From NCBI RefSeq assembly GCF_026410195.1, contig NZ_JAPMLM010000069.1, positions 372,001-436,000 on the forward strand: 64,000 bases of DNA. The letters run 5' to 3'. Of the stretch, positions 42,435 through 52,641 are shown one piece after another. The number at the start of each line of letters is the position of its first letter. Position 1 is the stretch's first letter. Position numbers and translations under genes: made by a program. Under the pieces are notes generated by a model. It was given only the letters and a program-made list of their open reading frames with translations. It did no database searches and had not been told where the DNA came from. Origin of the DNA: Xanthomarina sp. F2636L. GTDB taxonomy: Bacteria > Bacteroidota > Bacteroidia > Flavobacteriales > Flavobacteriaceae.

Positions 42435-44894
42435 ATGGAATCAATGATGATTTATATGCCAATTGCAATGGCACTTTTAGGATTAATCTATATGATTGTA
42501 AAGCAATCTTGGGTTATGAAACAAGATGCTGGAGACGGCAAGATGAAAGAAATTTCAGATCATATATACGAAGGTGCTTTGGCATTTTTAACGGCCGAAT
42601 ACAGATTGTTAACAATCTTTGTTATTATAGTAAGTGTTGCCTTAGCAGCTGTGTCTTTTATAGTACCAACAACACATTGGTTAATAGTAGTTGCTTTTAT
42701 TTTTGGAGCTGTATTTTCTGCTTTTGCAGGAAATATTGGTATGAAAATAGCAACTAAAACAAATGTAAGAACCACACAAGCCGCAAGAACGAGTTTGCCA
42801 AATGCACTTAAAATTTCTTTTGGTGGTGGAACTGTAATGGGACTTGGAGTTGCAGGTTTAGCTGTATTGGGTTTAACAGCTTTCTTTATTTTCTTCTTTT
42901 GGTTTTTTATGGGAAGTGAATGGACAAACACTATGGATATGACCATTGTGTTAGAAACATTAGCTGGATTTTCTTTAGGAGCTGAGTCTATAGCTTTATT
43001 TGCTCGTGTGGGTGGAGGTATTTATACGAAAGCCGCAGATGTTGGAGCCGATTTAGTTGGTAAAGTAGAAGCTGGTATTCCAGAAGATGACCCGAGAAAT
43101 CCTGCTACTATTGCCGATAACGTGGGTGATAACGTGGGTGATGTAGCTGGAATGGGAGCTGATTTATTTGGTTCATACGTAGCTACTGTATTGGCAGCTA
43201 TGGTTCTTGGTAACTATGTTATTAAAGATATGGGCGGAATGATTGACGATGCCTTTGGAGGTATTGGTCCAATCTTATTGCCAATGGCAATTGCTGGAGC
43301 TGGAATTATTATTTCTATCATCGGAACCATGTTGGTTAAAATAAAATCTAACGATGCAAAAGAAGCTCAAGTAATGGGAGCTTTAAACATAGGTAACTGG
43401 ACATCTATTGCTTTAGTTGCCATATCATGTTTTGGTTTGGTTACTTGGATGTTGCCTGAAACCATGAAAATGAATTTCTTTGGAGAAGGCTTACAAGAAA
43501 TTTCATCCATGCGTGTGTTTTACGCAACCTTAGTTGGTTTAGTTGTTGGAGCTGTTATTTCTTCAGTAACGGAATATTATACAGGATTAGGTAAAAAACC
43601 AATTTTAAATATAGTACAACAGTCAAGTACCGGAGCAGGTACAAATATTATTGCTGGTTTAGCTACTGGTATGATTTCTACTTTTCCTTCTGTATTATTA
43701 TTTGCAGGAGCTATTTGGGCATCTTATGCCTTTGCTGGATTCTATGGTGTTGCTTTAGCAGCTTCTGCAATGATGGCAACTACAGCTATGCAGTTGGCGA
43801 TTGATGCATTCGGACCAATATCTGACAATGCAGGTGGTATTGCTGAAATGAGCGAACAAGACCCAATAGTTAGAGAACGTACAGATATTTTAGATTCTGT
43901 TGGTAACACAACTGCTGCAACAGGAAAAGGTTTTGCAATCGCTTCTGCTGCATTAACGTCCTTAGCTTTATTTGCTGCTTATGTAACGTTTACAGGAATT
44001 GACGGAATTAACATCTTTAAAGCACCAGTTTTAGCCATGTTATTTGTAGGTGGTATGGTGCCAGTAGTATTTTCTGCATTAGCAATGAATGCTGTAGGTA
44101 AAGCCGCCATGGAAATGGTAGAAGAAGTACGTCGTCAGTTTAGAGAGATTCCTGGGATTATGGAAGGTACCGGAAAACCAGAATACGATAAATGTGTTGA
44201 GATTTCAACTCAAGCATCTTTAAAAGAAATGATGTTACCGGGATTATTAACTATTGGATTTCCTTTAATTATAGCTTTCGTTCCAATGATTTTTGGAATG
44301 AATAATATGGCAATTGCCGAAATGCTAGGTGGTTATATGGCAGGAGTTACGGTTTCTGGTGTACTGTGGGCTATTTTCCAAAACAATGCCGGTGGTGCAT
44401 GGGATAATGCTAAGAAATCTTTCGAAGCAGGTGTTGAAATTAATGGAGAAATGACATATAAAGGTTCTGAGGCTCACAAAGCTGCTGTAACTGGAGATAC
44501 TGTAGGAGACCCATTTAAAGACACGTCTGGACCATCTATGAATATTTTAATAAAATTAACTTGTTTAATTGGGTTGGTTATCGCTCCAATTTTAGGAGGT
44601 CATGCTATTACTGAAGGTGTTGCTATGACAGATGTTGAAACTTCAATTTCAAATGATGTTATTAAAAAAGTATATGTCGAGTTTAAAGTTAAAAACGATG
44701 AAATGGCAAAAGCAGTTGTAAGTACTACAACGGTTGTAAATGATGAAACTAAGGTTGATGAACGTATTATTTCTGGTACTTTTACTGAAGTAAAAGCAAA
44801 GGTGGATGAATTAAAAAAAGGCGCTTCATCTATTAAAGTAAAATCTAATAGAGCTGAACTTGAAGAGGAATTCTCGATGGAGATTATAAAATAA
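42435..44894 (+). CDS. hppA: Membrane-bound ion-pumping pyrophosphatase
   Basis: 819 aa with about 16 membrane segments. Substrate-binding core ARVGGGIYTKAADVGADLVG and IADNVGDNVGDVAGMGADLF is intact, as is DAFGPISDNAGGIAEMS. GNTTAATGKGFAI has Ala where K+-independent enzymes have Lys, so a K+-dependent type is expected; H+ versus Na+ cannot be settled by eye. An extra tail of about 85 residues after the last helix (from MTDVETSIS to the end) is beyond the usual family end. It couples PPi hydrolysis to cation export. Confidence 0.95.
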   Translation: MESMMIYMPIAMALLGLIYMIVKQSWVMKQDAGDGKMKEISDHIYEGALAFLTAEYRLLTIFVIIVSVALAAVSFIVPTTHWLIVVAFIFGAVFSAFAGNIGMKIATKTNVRTTQAARTSLPNALKISFGGGTVMGLGVAGLAVLGLTAFFIFFFWFFMGSEWTNTMDMTIVLETLAGFSLGAESIALFARVGGGIYTKAADVGADLVGKVEAGIPEDDPRNPATIADNVGDNVGDVAGMGADLFGSYVATVLAAMVLGNYVIKDMGGMIDDAFGGIGPILLPMAIAGAGIIISIIGTMLVKIKSNDAKEAQVMGALNIGNWTSIALVAISCFGLVTWMLPETMKMNFFGEGLQEISSMRVFYATLVGLVVGAVISSVTEYYTGLGKKPILNIVQQSSTGAGTNIIAGLATGMISTFPSVLLFAGAIWASYAFAGFYGVALAASAMMATTAMQLAIDAFGPISDNAGGIAEMSEQDPIVRERTDILDSVGNTTAATGKGFAIASAALTSLALFAAYVTFTGIDGINIFKAPVLAMLFVGGMVPVVFSALAMNAVGKAAMEMVEEVRRQFREIPGIMEGTGKPEYDKCVEISTQASLKEMMLPGLLTIGFPLIIAFVPMIFGMNNMAIAEMLGGYMAGVTVSGVLWAIFQNNAGGAWDNAKKSFEAGVEINGEMTYKGSEAHKAAVTGDTVGDPFKDTSGPSMNILIKLTCLIGLVIAPILGGHAITEGVAMTDVETSISNDVIKKVYVEFKVKNDEMAKAVVSTTTVVNDETKVDERIISGTFTEVKAKVDELKKGASSIKVKSNRAELEEEFSMEIIK

Positions 44895-44913
44895 AAACGT
44901 TTCAAATAGATAT

Positions 44914-44946
44914 AAAAAAACCACGCTATATGCGTGGTTTTTTTTG
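44914..44946. terminator. Bidirectional terminator between hppA and the deoxynucleoside kinase gene
   Basis: AAACCACGC / GCGTGGTTT (9 bp) with flanking A and T runs, between two convergent genes. Confidence 0.8.
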
Positions 44947-44972
44947 TTTATATATGATGGTTCTTAAAGCGA

Positions 44973-45587
44973 TTAAAACAAACCGTTTATCTCAGCATCA
45001 ATTCTGTTTATAATACTTCCTAAATCTTCAGGATTAGCCACAAAATCTAAATTATCCACATCAATTATTAATAAGTTTCCTTTGTCGTAACCATGAATCC
45101 AAGCTTCGTAACGCTCATTCAATCTACTTAGATAATCAATGCTAATAGAGTTTTCGTAATCACGACCTCTTTTATGTATTTGAGATACTAAATTAGAAAT
45201 AGAACTTCGTAGATAAATTAATAAATCTGGACCTTGGACAAAAGATTCCATTAAATCGAAAAGCGAACGGTAATTTTCAAAATCGCGATTAGTCATCAAG
45301 CCCATGGCATGAAGGTTTGGCGCAAAAATATGGGCATCTTCGTAAATGGTTCTATCCTGAATGATATCCTTTCCACTTTCTCGAATTTGAGATACTTGAC
45401 GGAACCTACTATTTAAAAAGTACACCTGTAAATTAAAACTCCAACGTTCCATTTGGTTGTAAAAATCGTCCAAATATGGATTATCTACTACATCTTCTAA
45501 TTGAGACTCCCAATGGTAATGTTTGGCTAGTAATTTAGTAAGTGTGGTTTTACCAGCACCAATATTTCCTGCAATTGCAACGTGCAT
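44973..45587 (-). CDS. Deoxynucleoside kinase (dCK/dGK-like)
   Basis: 204 aa. P-loop GNIGAGKTT (7-15), then YFLNSRFRQ, and the DRTIYEDAHIFA motif (DR..YED of the dNK family, with the ERS/DRS-type lid). Substrate specificity (dG, dA or dC) is not visible. It salvages deoxynucleosides, so it may use substrates delivered by the NupC transporter. It starts just 2 bp after the stop of the next leftward gene. Confidence 0.92.
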   Translation of the reverse strand: MHVAIAGNIGAGKTTLTKLLAKHYHWESQLEDVVDNPYLDDFYNQMERWSFNLQVYFLNSRFRQVSQIRESGKDIIQDRTIYEDAHIFAPNLHAMGLMTNRDFENYRSLFDLMESFVQGPDLLIYLRSSISNLVSQIHKRGRDYENSISIDYLSRLNERYEAWIHGYDKGNLLIIDVDNLDFVANPEDLGSIINRIDAEINGLF

Positions 45588-45589
45588 AA

Positions 45590-46369
45590 TTATTTATTGT
45601 TTAGTTGGAATTTGTGTAAAATTTTAGAATCGTAAATATACACCGTTTCATTGGTTACTAAAAACTGTTTTGTTAACAATTCAGGGGTTTCAATTAATTG
45701 ATATACTTTTTCAGATTCATTAAAAAATGTCAAACTATTATTTTTAACTAAAAAAATCTTGTCATTGCTTTCAACAAGCGATGTGTATCCCATATTTTCA
45801 ATCTTATATACCAAACTTCCAAAGTAATTATATTTATAAAGAAACTTTTCAGTTAAGATCCAGGCGTAGTTGTAATTGCTTTTTAAATCTAAAGCTTTAG
45901 ATTGTATAGGTAAGGTGGTTGCCCTTATTTTATGTGTTTTATAATCGAATAACTCTAACTGCTGAATGTCTTCGTTAAAAACCCATAAAGCATTGTCATT
46001 TGCGGTAGATACAAAAGAAACATTTTTATAATATTCTAAACTGTTGAAGTCTATTTTAAGAATTTCAGCAAACCTATTATCTAGAATAAAAGCCGTGTTG
46101 AAATCTTCATAAAAAACGGTAATTTTTAAAGGATTAAAACTATTTGCTGAGGTTATTTTTCCAAATTGCACATTGCTATACGAGTAGTTATTTTTGTCTT
46201 CAATTTTGTATAGCGTATTTTTATTAATATAATACACTGTTCCAAAATTGTCGATTCCTATAAGACAATCAGCTTCAAAAGGGATTTTTGAAACGAAAGT
46301 AGTTTCTATGGGTTCTTGTCCAAAAATGGAATAAGAAATAAAAAATATAAAGTATAAGACTGTTTTCAT
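45590..46369 (-). CDS. Secreted beta-propeller-like hypothetical protein
   Basis: 259 aa from ATG 46369, whose N-terminus is a signal peptide (MKTVLYFIFFISYSIFG); the longer frame to 46396 would bury it. The mature part is a series of short beta-strand repeats (YYINKNTLYKIEDKNNYSY, FDYKTHKIRATTLPIQ), resembling a WD40/NHL-type propeller. Not recognised further. Two bases from the kinase start; likely one transcript, although the functional connection is unclear. Confidence 0.75.
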   Translation of the reverse strand: MKTVLYFIFFISYSIFGQEPIETTFVSKIPFEADCLIGIDNFGTVYYINKNTLYKIEDKNNYSYSNVQFGKITSANSFNPLKITVFYEDFNTAFILDNRFAEILKIDFNSLEYYKNVSFVSTANDNALWVFNEDIQQLELFDYKTHKIRATTLPIQSKALDLKSNYNYAWILTEKFLYKYNYFGSLVYKIENMGYTSLVESNDKIFLVKNNSLTFFNESEKVYQLIETPELLTKQFLVTNETVYIYDSKILHKFQLNNK

Positions 46370-46530
46370 TTCGAATTGAAAAGTACGAAATTCCATTTAA
46401 ATCTCAGTTTAATTTCGATATAACCACATCCATAATAGTTTATTTAAGAAAACTATAATTTAATAGATTAAACTAAACGTTTCTTTTAATGTCTAAGTAA
46501 AGAATTTTAATCAAACAGAAACCTAAAATA

Positions 46531-47415
46531 ATGAATTTTACATCTCATCTTTTCAAATCATTCTCTGTCTTAATTGTTTTTTTAACAACAACCTATTCTT
46601 TTGCACAACAGGATTTTCAAGGTAAAGCTACATATCTGTCTAAAACAACCATCGACATGGATAATTTTGGGAGAGCAGATATGAGTGAAGAACAAAAAAA
46701 GCAAATTGCAGAACGAATGAAAAGCATGCTTGAAAAGACCTATTTTTTAGTCTTTGATAAAACAGAATCCACCTATAATGAAGAAGAAAAATTAGAAGCT
46801 CCAGGCCAAGGTGGTGGTTTTAGAGGCATGATGGGAAGTTTTACAGGAGGTTCACAATACAAAAACGTGAAAGAAAATCAATTACTTCAAGAGCAAGAAT
46901 TCTTTGGAAAACAGTTTTTAGTAAAAGATTCTTTGCCAAAATTAGATTGGAAATTAAGTGGAGAGACAAAGCAAATTGGTCAATATACTTGTTTTAAAGC
47001 AACTGCAACTAAAAAAGTAGATGCAATGGATTTTAGAAGTATGAGAAGAAGAAATAATGAAGATGAATCCAAAAAAGCAACAGACAGCACGAAGACAAAA
47101 GACCTTATGGATGAAATTGAAGTTCCAGAAACTATTGAAGTTACAGCTTGGTACACCATGCAAATTCCGGTTAACCAAGGTCCAGGAGAGTATTGGGGAT
47201 TGCCAGGACTTATTCTAGAAGTAAATGCAGATAGAACAACTATTTTGTGTTCTAAAATTGTACTTAATCCTGAAGAAAAAGAAACTATTAAAAAGCCTTC
47301 AAAAGGAAAAGAAGTGACGCAAGAAGAGTATAACGAGATCATGAAAAAGAAAATGGAAGAAATGCGAGAAATGTATGGAGGTCGTGGAGGCCGAGGTGGT
47401 GGAAGAGGTAATTAA
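46531..47415 (+). CDS. GLPGLI family protein
   Basis: 294 aa. Signal peptide with SFAQQ, and the family name-giving motif in GPGEYWGLPGLILEVN (about 214-229). Two low-complexity zones: a Gly-rich turn APGQGGGFRGMMGSFTGG (about 90-107) and a Gly/Arg tail GGRGGRGGGRGN. These proteins are widely found in Bacteroidetes, linked to outer-membrane metal or porphyrin handling, but the role is undefined. The TonB-like receptor follows 32 bp downstream, a typical pair. Confidence 0.88.
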   Translation: MNFTSHLFKSFSVLIVFLTTTYSFAQQDFQGKATYLSKTTIDMDNFGRADMSEEQKKQIAERMKSMLEKTYFLVFDKTESTYNEEEKLEAPGQGGGFRGMMGSFTGGSQYKNVKENQLLQEQEFFGKQFLVKDSLPKLDWKLSGETKQIGQYTCFKATATKKVDAMDFRSMRRRNNEDESKKATDSTKTKDLMDEIEVPETIEVTAWYTMQIPVNQGPGEYWGLPGLILEVNADRTTILCSKIVLNPEEKETIKKPSKGKEVTQEEYNEIMKKKMEEMREMYGGRGGRGGGRGN

Positions 47416-47447
47416 TTTTCTTATTTATAATCAATCAAGAAACTAAA

Positions 47448-50153
47448 ATGAAACATACAATTGCACTACTATTAATTTTAGTAGCAACTACAGCTTTTTC
47501 TCAAGTTAAATTTGAAGGCGTAGTCAAAGATAGTTTAGGAAACCCATTAGAATTAGCCAACGTGGTAGCTATCAATCAGGAAACAAAAAACATGGATGCT
47601 TACGGCATTACTAACGATGTTGGTAGATACAAACTTACCATTGAAAAAAATTCTAGTTATAAAATTCAAGTGAGTTATATCGGTATGAAATCTGCCGATG
47701 AGCTTATTGAAACTAAGGACAATCATATTTCAAAAGATTTCACACTCCAAAATGATAATACGCTAGATGAAATAGAGCTTGTTTACGAAATGCCTGTAAC
47801 TATTAAAGGTGATACTATTGTTTATAATGCAGATTCTTTTAAAGATGGTACCGAAAGGAAGTTAGAAGATGTTCTAAAAAAATTACCTGGAGTTGAAATA
47901 AACAACGATGGCGAAATTGAAATAGAAGGTAAAAAAGTTTCGAAAGTGATGGTCGATGGAAAAGATTTCTTTGATGGCGATTCTAAATTGGCTTCTAAAA
48001 ACATTCCTTCGAATGCAGTCGATAAAGTTCAGGTATTAAAAAATTATTCTGAAGTAGGTCAATTAAGTTCCGTAACAAACAATCAAGATAATATAGCCAT
48101 TAACATCAAACTTAAAGAAGGAAAAGAAAACTTTTGGTTTGGTACAGTTACTGCAGGAGGTGGGGCGACAAGGGATGAAGGTCTCTATTTGGTGCAGCCA
48201 AAACTCTTTTATTACAGTCCAAAACTAAGTGTTAATGTTATTGGAGATATGAATAATATTGGGGAATTGGCATTTACACGTCGAGACTATTTTAACTTTT
48301 CAGGGGGTTTTAGAATGCCAAGCCGTAAAAGTGGAACAAGCATCAATCTAGGAAATAATGATTTGGGTTTTTTAACCCTTCAAAATAATAGAGCCAAAAG
48401 TATTGTGTCTAATTTTGGAGCAGCAAATTTCAGTTATTCACCTAAAGAAACATTAGATATTAGTGGTTTTGCTATTTATTCTAATAGTAAAAATGAATTA
48501 CAAGAAAATGATAATATTGTTTATACAGATCCAGAGTTAGGAATTCCTGATGAAACAACACAAAGTAATACCATTCAACGAAGCGATTTAGGCATGCTCA
48601 AGCTTAGCACAAAATACAAGCCTAATGGTAACAATCAATTAGATTATGATGTGTTAGGTAGATTTTCTAAAGAAACACAAGAGCAAAACGTGTTCTCTTC
48701 TGTTCTTGGCAATACAGATATTAATGAAGAATCAAGTCCGTTTAGTGTAAAACAAGGCCTGAATTACTATTATACTTTAGATGAAACAAATATCTTTTCA
48801 TTAGAAATTCAATCTTTAATTCAAGATGAAGACCCTTTTTATAATGCTGTTCTTGAAGAGAAAAGCAGTTATGATGATGTGGCTAATGTGGTTGGGTTTG
48901 ATACCACACAATCTAACTATAATGTGGCACAAGATAAACGTGTTAAATCGAATCAATTAGATGGAAAAATTGATTATTGGAATGTGTTGAATAATAAGAG
49001 TAATATTAATGTAACTCTTGGAACCATTTATAGCAATCAAAAATTTACGTCTGAGTTATTTCAATTTTTAGATGATGGTTCTGAATATAATCCGATTCCG
49101 GTTGATAATGATGGCTTAGCTACTAATGATATAACATACAATTTTACCGATTTATATTTAGGGGTTCATTACACGATTAAATTAGGAAAATTCACTTTGA
49201 CGCCTGGACTTTCGGCACATGCTTATAATGTGAATAACAGTCAATTTGGGGAGACTTACAAGGATAATTTCTTTAGAGTTTTACCCGACTTCGATGCGAG
49301 AATTCAATTGAAAAAGAGTGAGCAAATTGTTTTTAATTACGCCATGCAAACACAATTTACAGACATTACTAACTTTGCTCGTGGCTATGTTATGAATAAT
49401 TACAATTCGTATTTTTATGGAAATCCAGAGTTGGAAAATGCGACAGCACATAATATTAATCTGTCTTATTTTAGTTTTAACATGTTTAATTATACCAATG
49501 TTTTTGCGAATGTAAACTATAGAAAAAGCATCGATCAAATTAGGAATATTACCAATTTCGAAAGTGTTATTAGAAGTAACTCTTCTTTCAATTCTAGTTA
49601 TGCCGATGAAACTCTTTCAGCTAATGGTAGATTTCAAAGATCTTTTGGGAAACTTAGAGCTTCGGTAAATGGAAACTTTACTTATGCGAAATTTAATCAG
49701 TTTATTCAAAATACACCATCTGTAAACGAGAATTACTCACAGACTTATGGAGCAGAATTGAGAACTAATTTTAAAAAAGCGCCTAATGTGGAAGTGGCTT
49801 ACCGTTATACCATTCAAGATAATGACCAAGGTTCCAGCAGAAGTAAGTTTTATACCAAAGCGCCAAGTATTGAATTCGATGCTTTAATTTGGGAAAGCTT
49901 AACCTTTAAAACATCTTATGCATATAATAATTTTAGCGATGAAGATAGAACCATAAATACGTTCGATTTTTGGGATGCTTCTTTAGCCTATAGAAAAAAT
50001 GCAGATGCTAAATGGGAATTCGAACTTAAAGCTACCAACTTATTGAATACTCAATCGCAAAGTCAAAGTAGTACAAGCTCTATTTCGGTAAATACAACAG
50101 AATATTTTATTCAGCCAAGGTATCTCACACTTAGAGCTGTTTATTCTCTATAA
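47448..50153 (+). CDS. TonB-dependent-receptor-like outer-membrane beta-barrel protein
   Basis: 901 aa. Signal peptide, CarboxypepD_reg-like domain (KFEGVVKDSLGNPLELANVV, about 22-105), a plug-like region (LEDVLKKLPGVEINNDGEIE, KVMVDGKDFFDG) and a long barrel with alternating Tyr/Phe strands, ending in LRAVYSL. It transports or binds an unknown ligand at the surface; the plug lacks a clear TonB box. Forms an operon with the GLPGLI gene, the usual arrangement in the family. Confidence 0.9.
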   Translation: MKHTIALLLILVATTAFSQVKFEGVVKDSLGNPLELANVVAINQETKNMDAYGITNDVGRYKLTIEKNSSYKIQVSYIGMKSADELIETKDNHISKDFTLQNDNTLDEIELVYEMPVTIKGDTIVYNADSFKDGTERKLEDVLKKLPGVEINNDGEIEIEGKKVSKVMVDGKDFFDGDSKLASKNIPSNAVDKVQVLKNYSEVGQLSSVTNNQDNIAINIKLKEGKENFWFGTVTAGGGATRDEGLYLVQPKLFYYSPKLSVNVIGDMNNIGELAFTRRDYFNFSGGFRMPSRKSGTSINLGNNDLGFLTLQNNRAKSIVSNFGAANFSYSPKETLDISGFAIYSNSKNELQENDNIVYTDPELGIPDETTQSNTIQRSDLGMLKLSTKYKPNGNNQLDYDVLGRFSKETQEQNVFSSVLGNTDINEESSPFSVKQGLNYYYTLDETNIFSLEIQSLIQDEDPFYNAVLEEKSSYDDVANVVGFDTTQSNYNVAQDKRVKSNQLDGKIDYWNVLNNKSNINVTLGTIYSNQKFTSELFQFLDDGSEYNPIPVDNDGLATNDITYNFTDLYLGVHYTIKLGKFTLTPGLSAHAYNVNNSQFGETYKDNFFRVLPDFDARIQLKKSEQIVFNYAMQTQFTDITNFARGYVMNNYNSYFYGNPELENATAHNINLSYFSFNMFNYTNVFANVNYRKSIDQIRNITNFESVIRSNSSFNSSYADETLSANGRFQRSFGKLRASVNGNFTYAKFNQFIQNTPSVNENYSQTYGAELRTNFKKAPNVEVAYRYTIQDNDQGSSRSKFYTKAPSIEFDALIWESLTFKTSYAYNNFSDEDRTINTFDFWDASLAYRKNADAKWEFELKATNLLNTQSQSQSSTSSISVNTTEYFIQPRYLTLRAVYSL

Positions 50154-50181
50154 TATTGGTTTTCAACTAAATTCTAATTAC

Positions 50182-50212
50182 AAAACCTTTTCAATTTGAA
50201 AAGGTTTTTTTT
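50182..50212 (+). terminator. Terminator of the receptor gene
   Basis: AAAACCTTTTCAA / TTGAAAAGGTTTT forms a near-perfect stem with a T-rich tail. Confidence 0.8.
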
Positions 50213-50266
50213 ATAGAATAATTTGTATTTTGGATAACTGATAAAATTAATCCAAACCAAATAGAA

Positions 50267-51820
50267 ATGAAAAAGGTATTTAAACTCTTTCTTGTAATTG
50301 TATTACTATTTAATTATAGTATTCAATCTCAAGAACAAGATCCTGTTGTAAAAAACATTATTGAAGAAGCTACTAATAATTCGCAGTTAGAAATCTTAGG
50401 GCATGAATTAATGGATGTTATTGGGCCACGACTTGTTGGAACGCCACAAATGCAACAGGCAAATGATTGGGCTGTGGCTAAATATTCAAAATGGGGAATT
50501 TCAGCTAGAAATGAAAAATGGGGAGAATGGAAAGCCTGGGAAAGAGGCATAACTCATATTGATATGTTAGAACCTAGAGTCCAAACATTGGATGGGATGC
50601 AGCTAGCCTGGAGCCCTAGTACAGGACCAAAAGGTGTTACAGCCGAAGTTGTTATCATTCCAACTGTTAAAGATTCTTTAGAGTTTCAAAAATGGATGAA
50701 AACAGTAAAAGGCAAATTTGTTATGACATCTATATATCAAAAAACTGGGCGTCCAGATTACAACTGGGAAGAATTTGCCACTGAAGAGTCTTTTGAAAAA
50801 ATGAAAAAAGAAAGAGATTCAATGTCTAAAGAGTGGCGAAACAATATGGAACGTACAGGTTATGGCAGGCGTGAAATAAATCAAGCTTTAGAAGAAGCAG
50901 GAGCAGCAGGAATTATTACTTCTTATTGGTCGAAAGGCTTTGGAGCGAATAAGATATTTAGTGCAAGAACAAAAAAAATTCCAACGGTTGATATTGAGTT
51001 AGAAGATTACGGTATGTTATACAGATTGGTAGAATATGGCAACAAACCAGTTGTTAAAATAGTGGCTGAGTCTAAAGATTTAGGTGTAGCACCTTCTTTA
51101 AATACCATTGCAGAAATTAAAGGCACAGAAAAACCAGATGAATACGTGATACTTTCAGCACATTTTGATTCTTGGGATGGAGGCACAGGAGCTACAGATA
51201 ACGGTACTGGAACTCTAGTGATGATGGAAGCCATGCGTATTCTTAAAAAAGTATATCCAAACCCCAAACGAACTATCTTAGTTGGACATTGGGGAAGTGA
51301 AGAACAAGGTTTAAATGGTTCAAGAGCTTTTGTGGAAGATCATCCAGAAATTGTAAAAAACACCCAAGCCATGTTTAACCAAGATAACGGAACAGGAAGA
51401 GTTGTTCATTTATCTGGAGCCGGATTCTTACATTCTTATGAATATTTGACTAGATGGTTAGCAGCCGTTCCAAAAGATATTACAAAACATATTGAAACTA
51501 ATTTCCCAGGTTCACCAAGTGGAGGAGGTTCAGATAATGCATCTTTTTTGGCAGCTGGAGCTCCTGCTTTTAATTTAAGTTCATTAAATTGGTCTTATTG
51601 GAATTATACCTGGCATACTAATATAGATACTTATGATAAAATTGTTTTTGACGATGTGCAAAGCAACGCCATCCTTACAGCTATTTTAGTATATATGGCT
51701 TGCGAGGACCCTAATAGAACATCTACTGAGAAAATTGTTTTACCAGTAGATTCCAGAACAGGAGAACAACGCACTTGGCCAGAACCACGTTCGCCAGAGA
51801 GAAAAGGAGGTTTAGATTAA
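50267..51820 (+). CDS. M28-family zinc metallopeptidase (exported)
   Basis: 517 aa. Signal peptide MKKVFKLFLVIVLLFNYSIQ. Zinc ligands: SAHFDSWDGGTGATDNGTG (His, Asp), WGSEEQGLNGSRAF (Glu), FNQDNGTG and the C-terminal His in YTWHTNIDTYD. A PA-type insert between about 120 and 260 is typical of the aminopeptidase group. It probably trims peptides in the periplasm or outside. Start set by the signal peptide. No close partner gene; tRNA-Tyr follows. Confidence 0.93.
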   Translation: MKKVFKLFLVIVLLFNYSIQSQEQDPVVKNIIEEATNNSQLEILGHELMDVIGPRLVGTPQMQQANDWAVAKYSKWGISARNEKWGEWKAWERGITHIDMLEPRVQTLDGMQLAWSPSTGPKGVTAEVVIIPTVKDSLEFQKWMKTVKGKFVMTSIYQKTGRPDYNWEEFATEESFEKMKKERDSMSKEWRNNMERTGYGRREINQALEEAGAAGIITSYWSKGFGANKIFSARTKKIPTVDIELEDYGMLYRLVEYGNKPVVKIVAESKDLGVAPSLNTIAEIKGTEKPDEYVILSAHFDSWDGGTGATDNGTGTLVMMEAMRILKKVYPNPKRTILVGHWGSEEQGLNGSRAFVEDHPEIVKNTQAMFNQDNGTGRVVHLSGAGFLHSYEYLTRWLAAVPKDITKHIETNFPGSPSGGGSDNASFLAAGAPAFNLSSLNWSYWNYTWHTNIDTYDKIVFDDVQSNAILTAILVYMACEDPNRTSTEKIVLPVDSRTGEQRTWPEPRSPERKGGLD

Positions 51821-51938
51821 ATAACGGATAATAGATATTAAAACTTATAGTGATATATTTAAATATGTCATTATAAGTTTTTTGTGTTTTTAGACTAAAT
51901 AAATTAACGTTTTTAGTAAAATAAATTAAAAACTATAA

Positions 51939-51946
51939 TATATTTG
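51939..51946 (+). promoter_or_regulatory. -7 element of the tRNA-Tyr promoter
   Basis: TATATTTG matches TAnnTTTG and sits 12 bp before the mature tRNA 5' end. Confidence 0.5.
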
Positions 51947-51957
51947 CATTCGGTTTT

Positions 51958-52039
<82 letters not shown>

Positions 52040-52050
52040 CTTTAACTCGA

Positions 52051-52080
52051 AAAATCCACACGGACGTGTGGATTTTTTTA
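52051..52080 (+). terminator. Terminator of tRNA-Tyr
   Basis: AAAATCCACAC / GTGTGGATTTT (11 bp) with a 4-nt GGAC loop and T tail, 11 bp after the tRNA. Confidence 0.85.
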
Positions 52081-52126
52081 TTTTATAAAATATGCGTGAG
52101 TTTACTCACAAGCATATTTTATAAAA
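52081..52126. repeat. Long perfect inverted repeat (20-bp stem) after tRNA-Tyr
   Basis: TTTTATAAAATATGC / GCATATTTTATAAAA (15 bp) plus GTGAG / CTCAC (5 bp) around a TTTA loop; a 2-nt AA bulge lies at 52110-52111. Unusually long for a terminator, and AT-rich in its lower half. Confidence 0.7.
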
Positions 52127-52370
52127 TAAAAAAATAAACAGCGCAGCAGTTTGATTTTTCAATTTCAGGAAGTGTTTGTCAGGATCAACGTAGTTAATCC
52201 TAATTCTATGGTTTTCTTTGTTTTGTTTTTAAATCTTTTGTGTTCTTTAAATCTAGCTTTATAGAGTGAATTTAGTTAATCTAGGTTTTCAGAAAGTGTG
52301 AAAAAATAGACCTATAACTCTGTAAATTCATAGTTGGGTTTTTTTGTAGGAAAAAACGTTGGCTTCCATA

Positions 52371-52424
52371 GGGAAGGTATGGGAAAGGTATGGGAAAGCC
52401 ATTAGGAAGCTATTGGAAAGGCAT
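52371..52424. repeat. Five-unit tandem array with 11-bp period (GGGAAAGGTAT type)
   Basis: Units GGGAAGGTAT, GGGAAAGGTAT, GGGAAAGCCAT, TAGGAAGCTAT and TGGAAAGGCAT. The 11-bp step is not codon-sized; it fits about one helical turn. The array sits in a region with no gene. Confidence 0.6.
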
Positions 52425-52597
52425 AAAGAATTTATAGAACTACAATGTGGGTTTGATTTTCTATTTGTTAAGGGACTAATAAGAGAGTTTCTCTTTATAG
52501 TTTTGCTTGTATGCTAATGCATTATATGGTAATATCCAATCGTTTTGCCAGCTTTTGTCAGTGCCATTATCGTTCATTTAATGTGAATGAGCTTTGA

Positions 52598-52641
52598 CAC
52601 GGAGTATGTACGGAGGATCTACGAACTATCTACGAACTGTG
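52598..52641. repeat. Four-unit tandem array with 11-bp period (TACGGAGGATC type)
   Basis: Units CACGGAGTATG, TACGGAGGATC, TACGAACTATC and TACGAACTGTG, followed by less regular ACCCGTCCTGA. Same period as the array 170 bp upstream but a different word. Positions between 52127-52370 and 52425-52597 show no recognisable gene. Confidence 0.6.
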
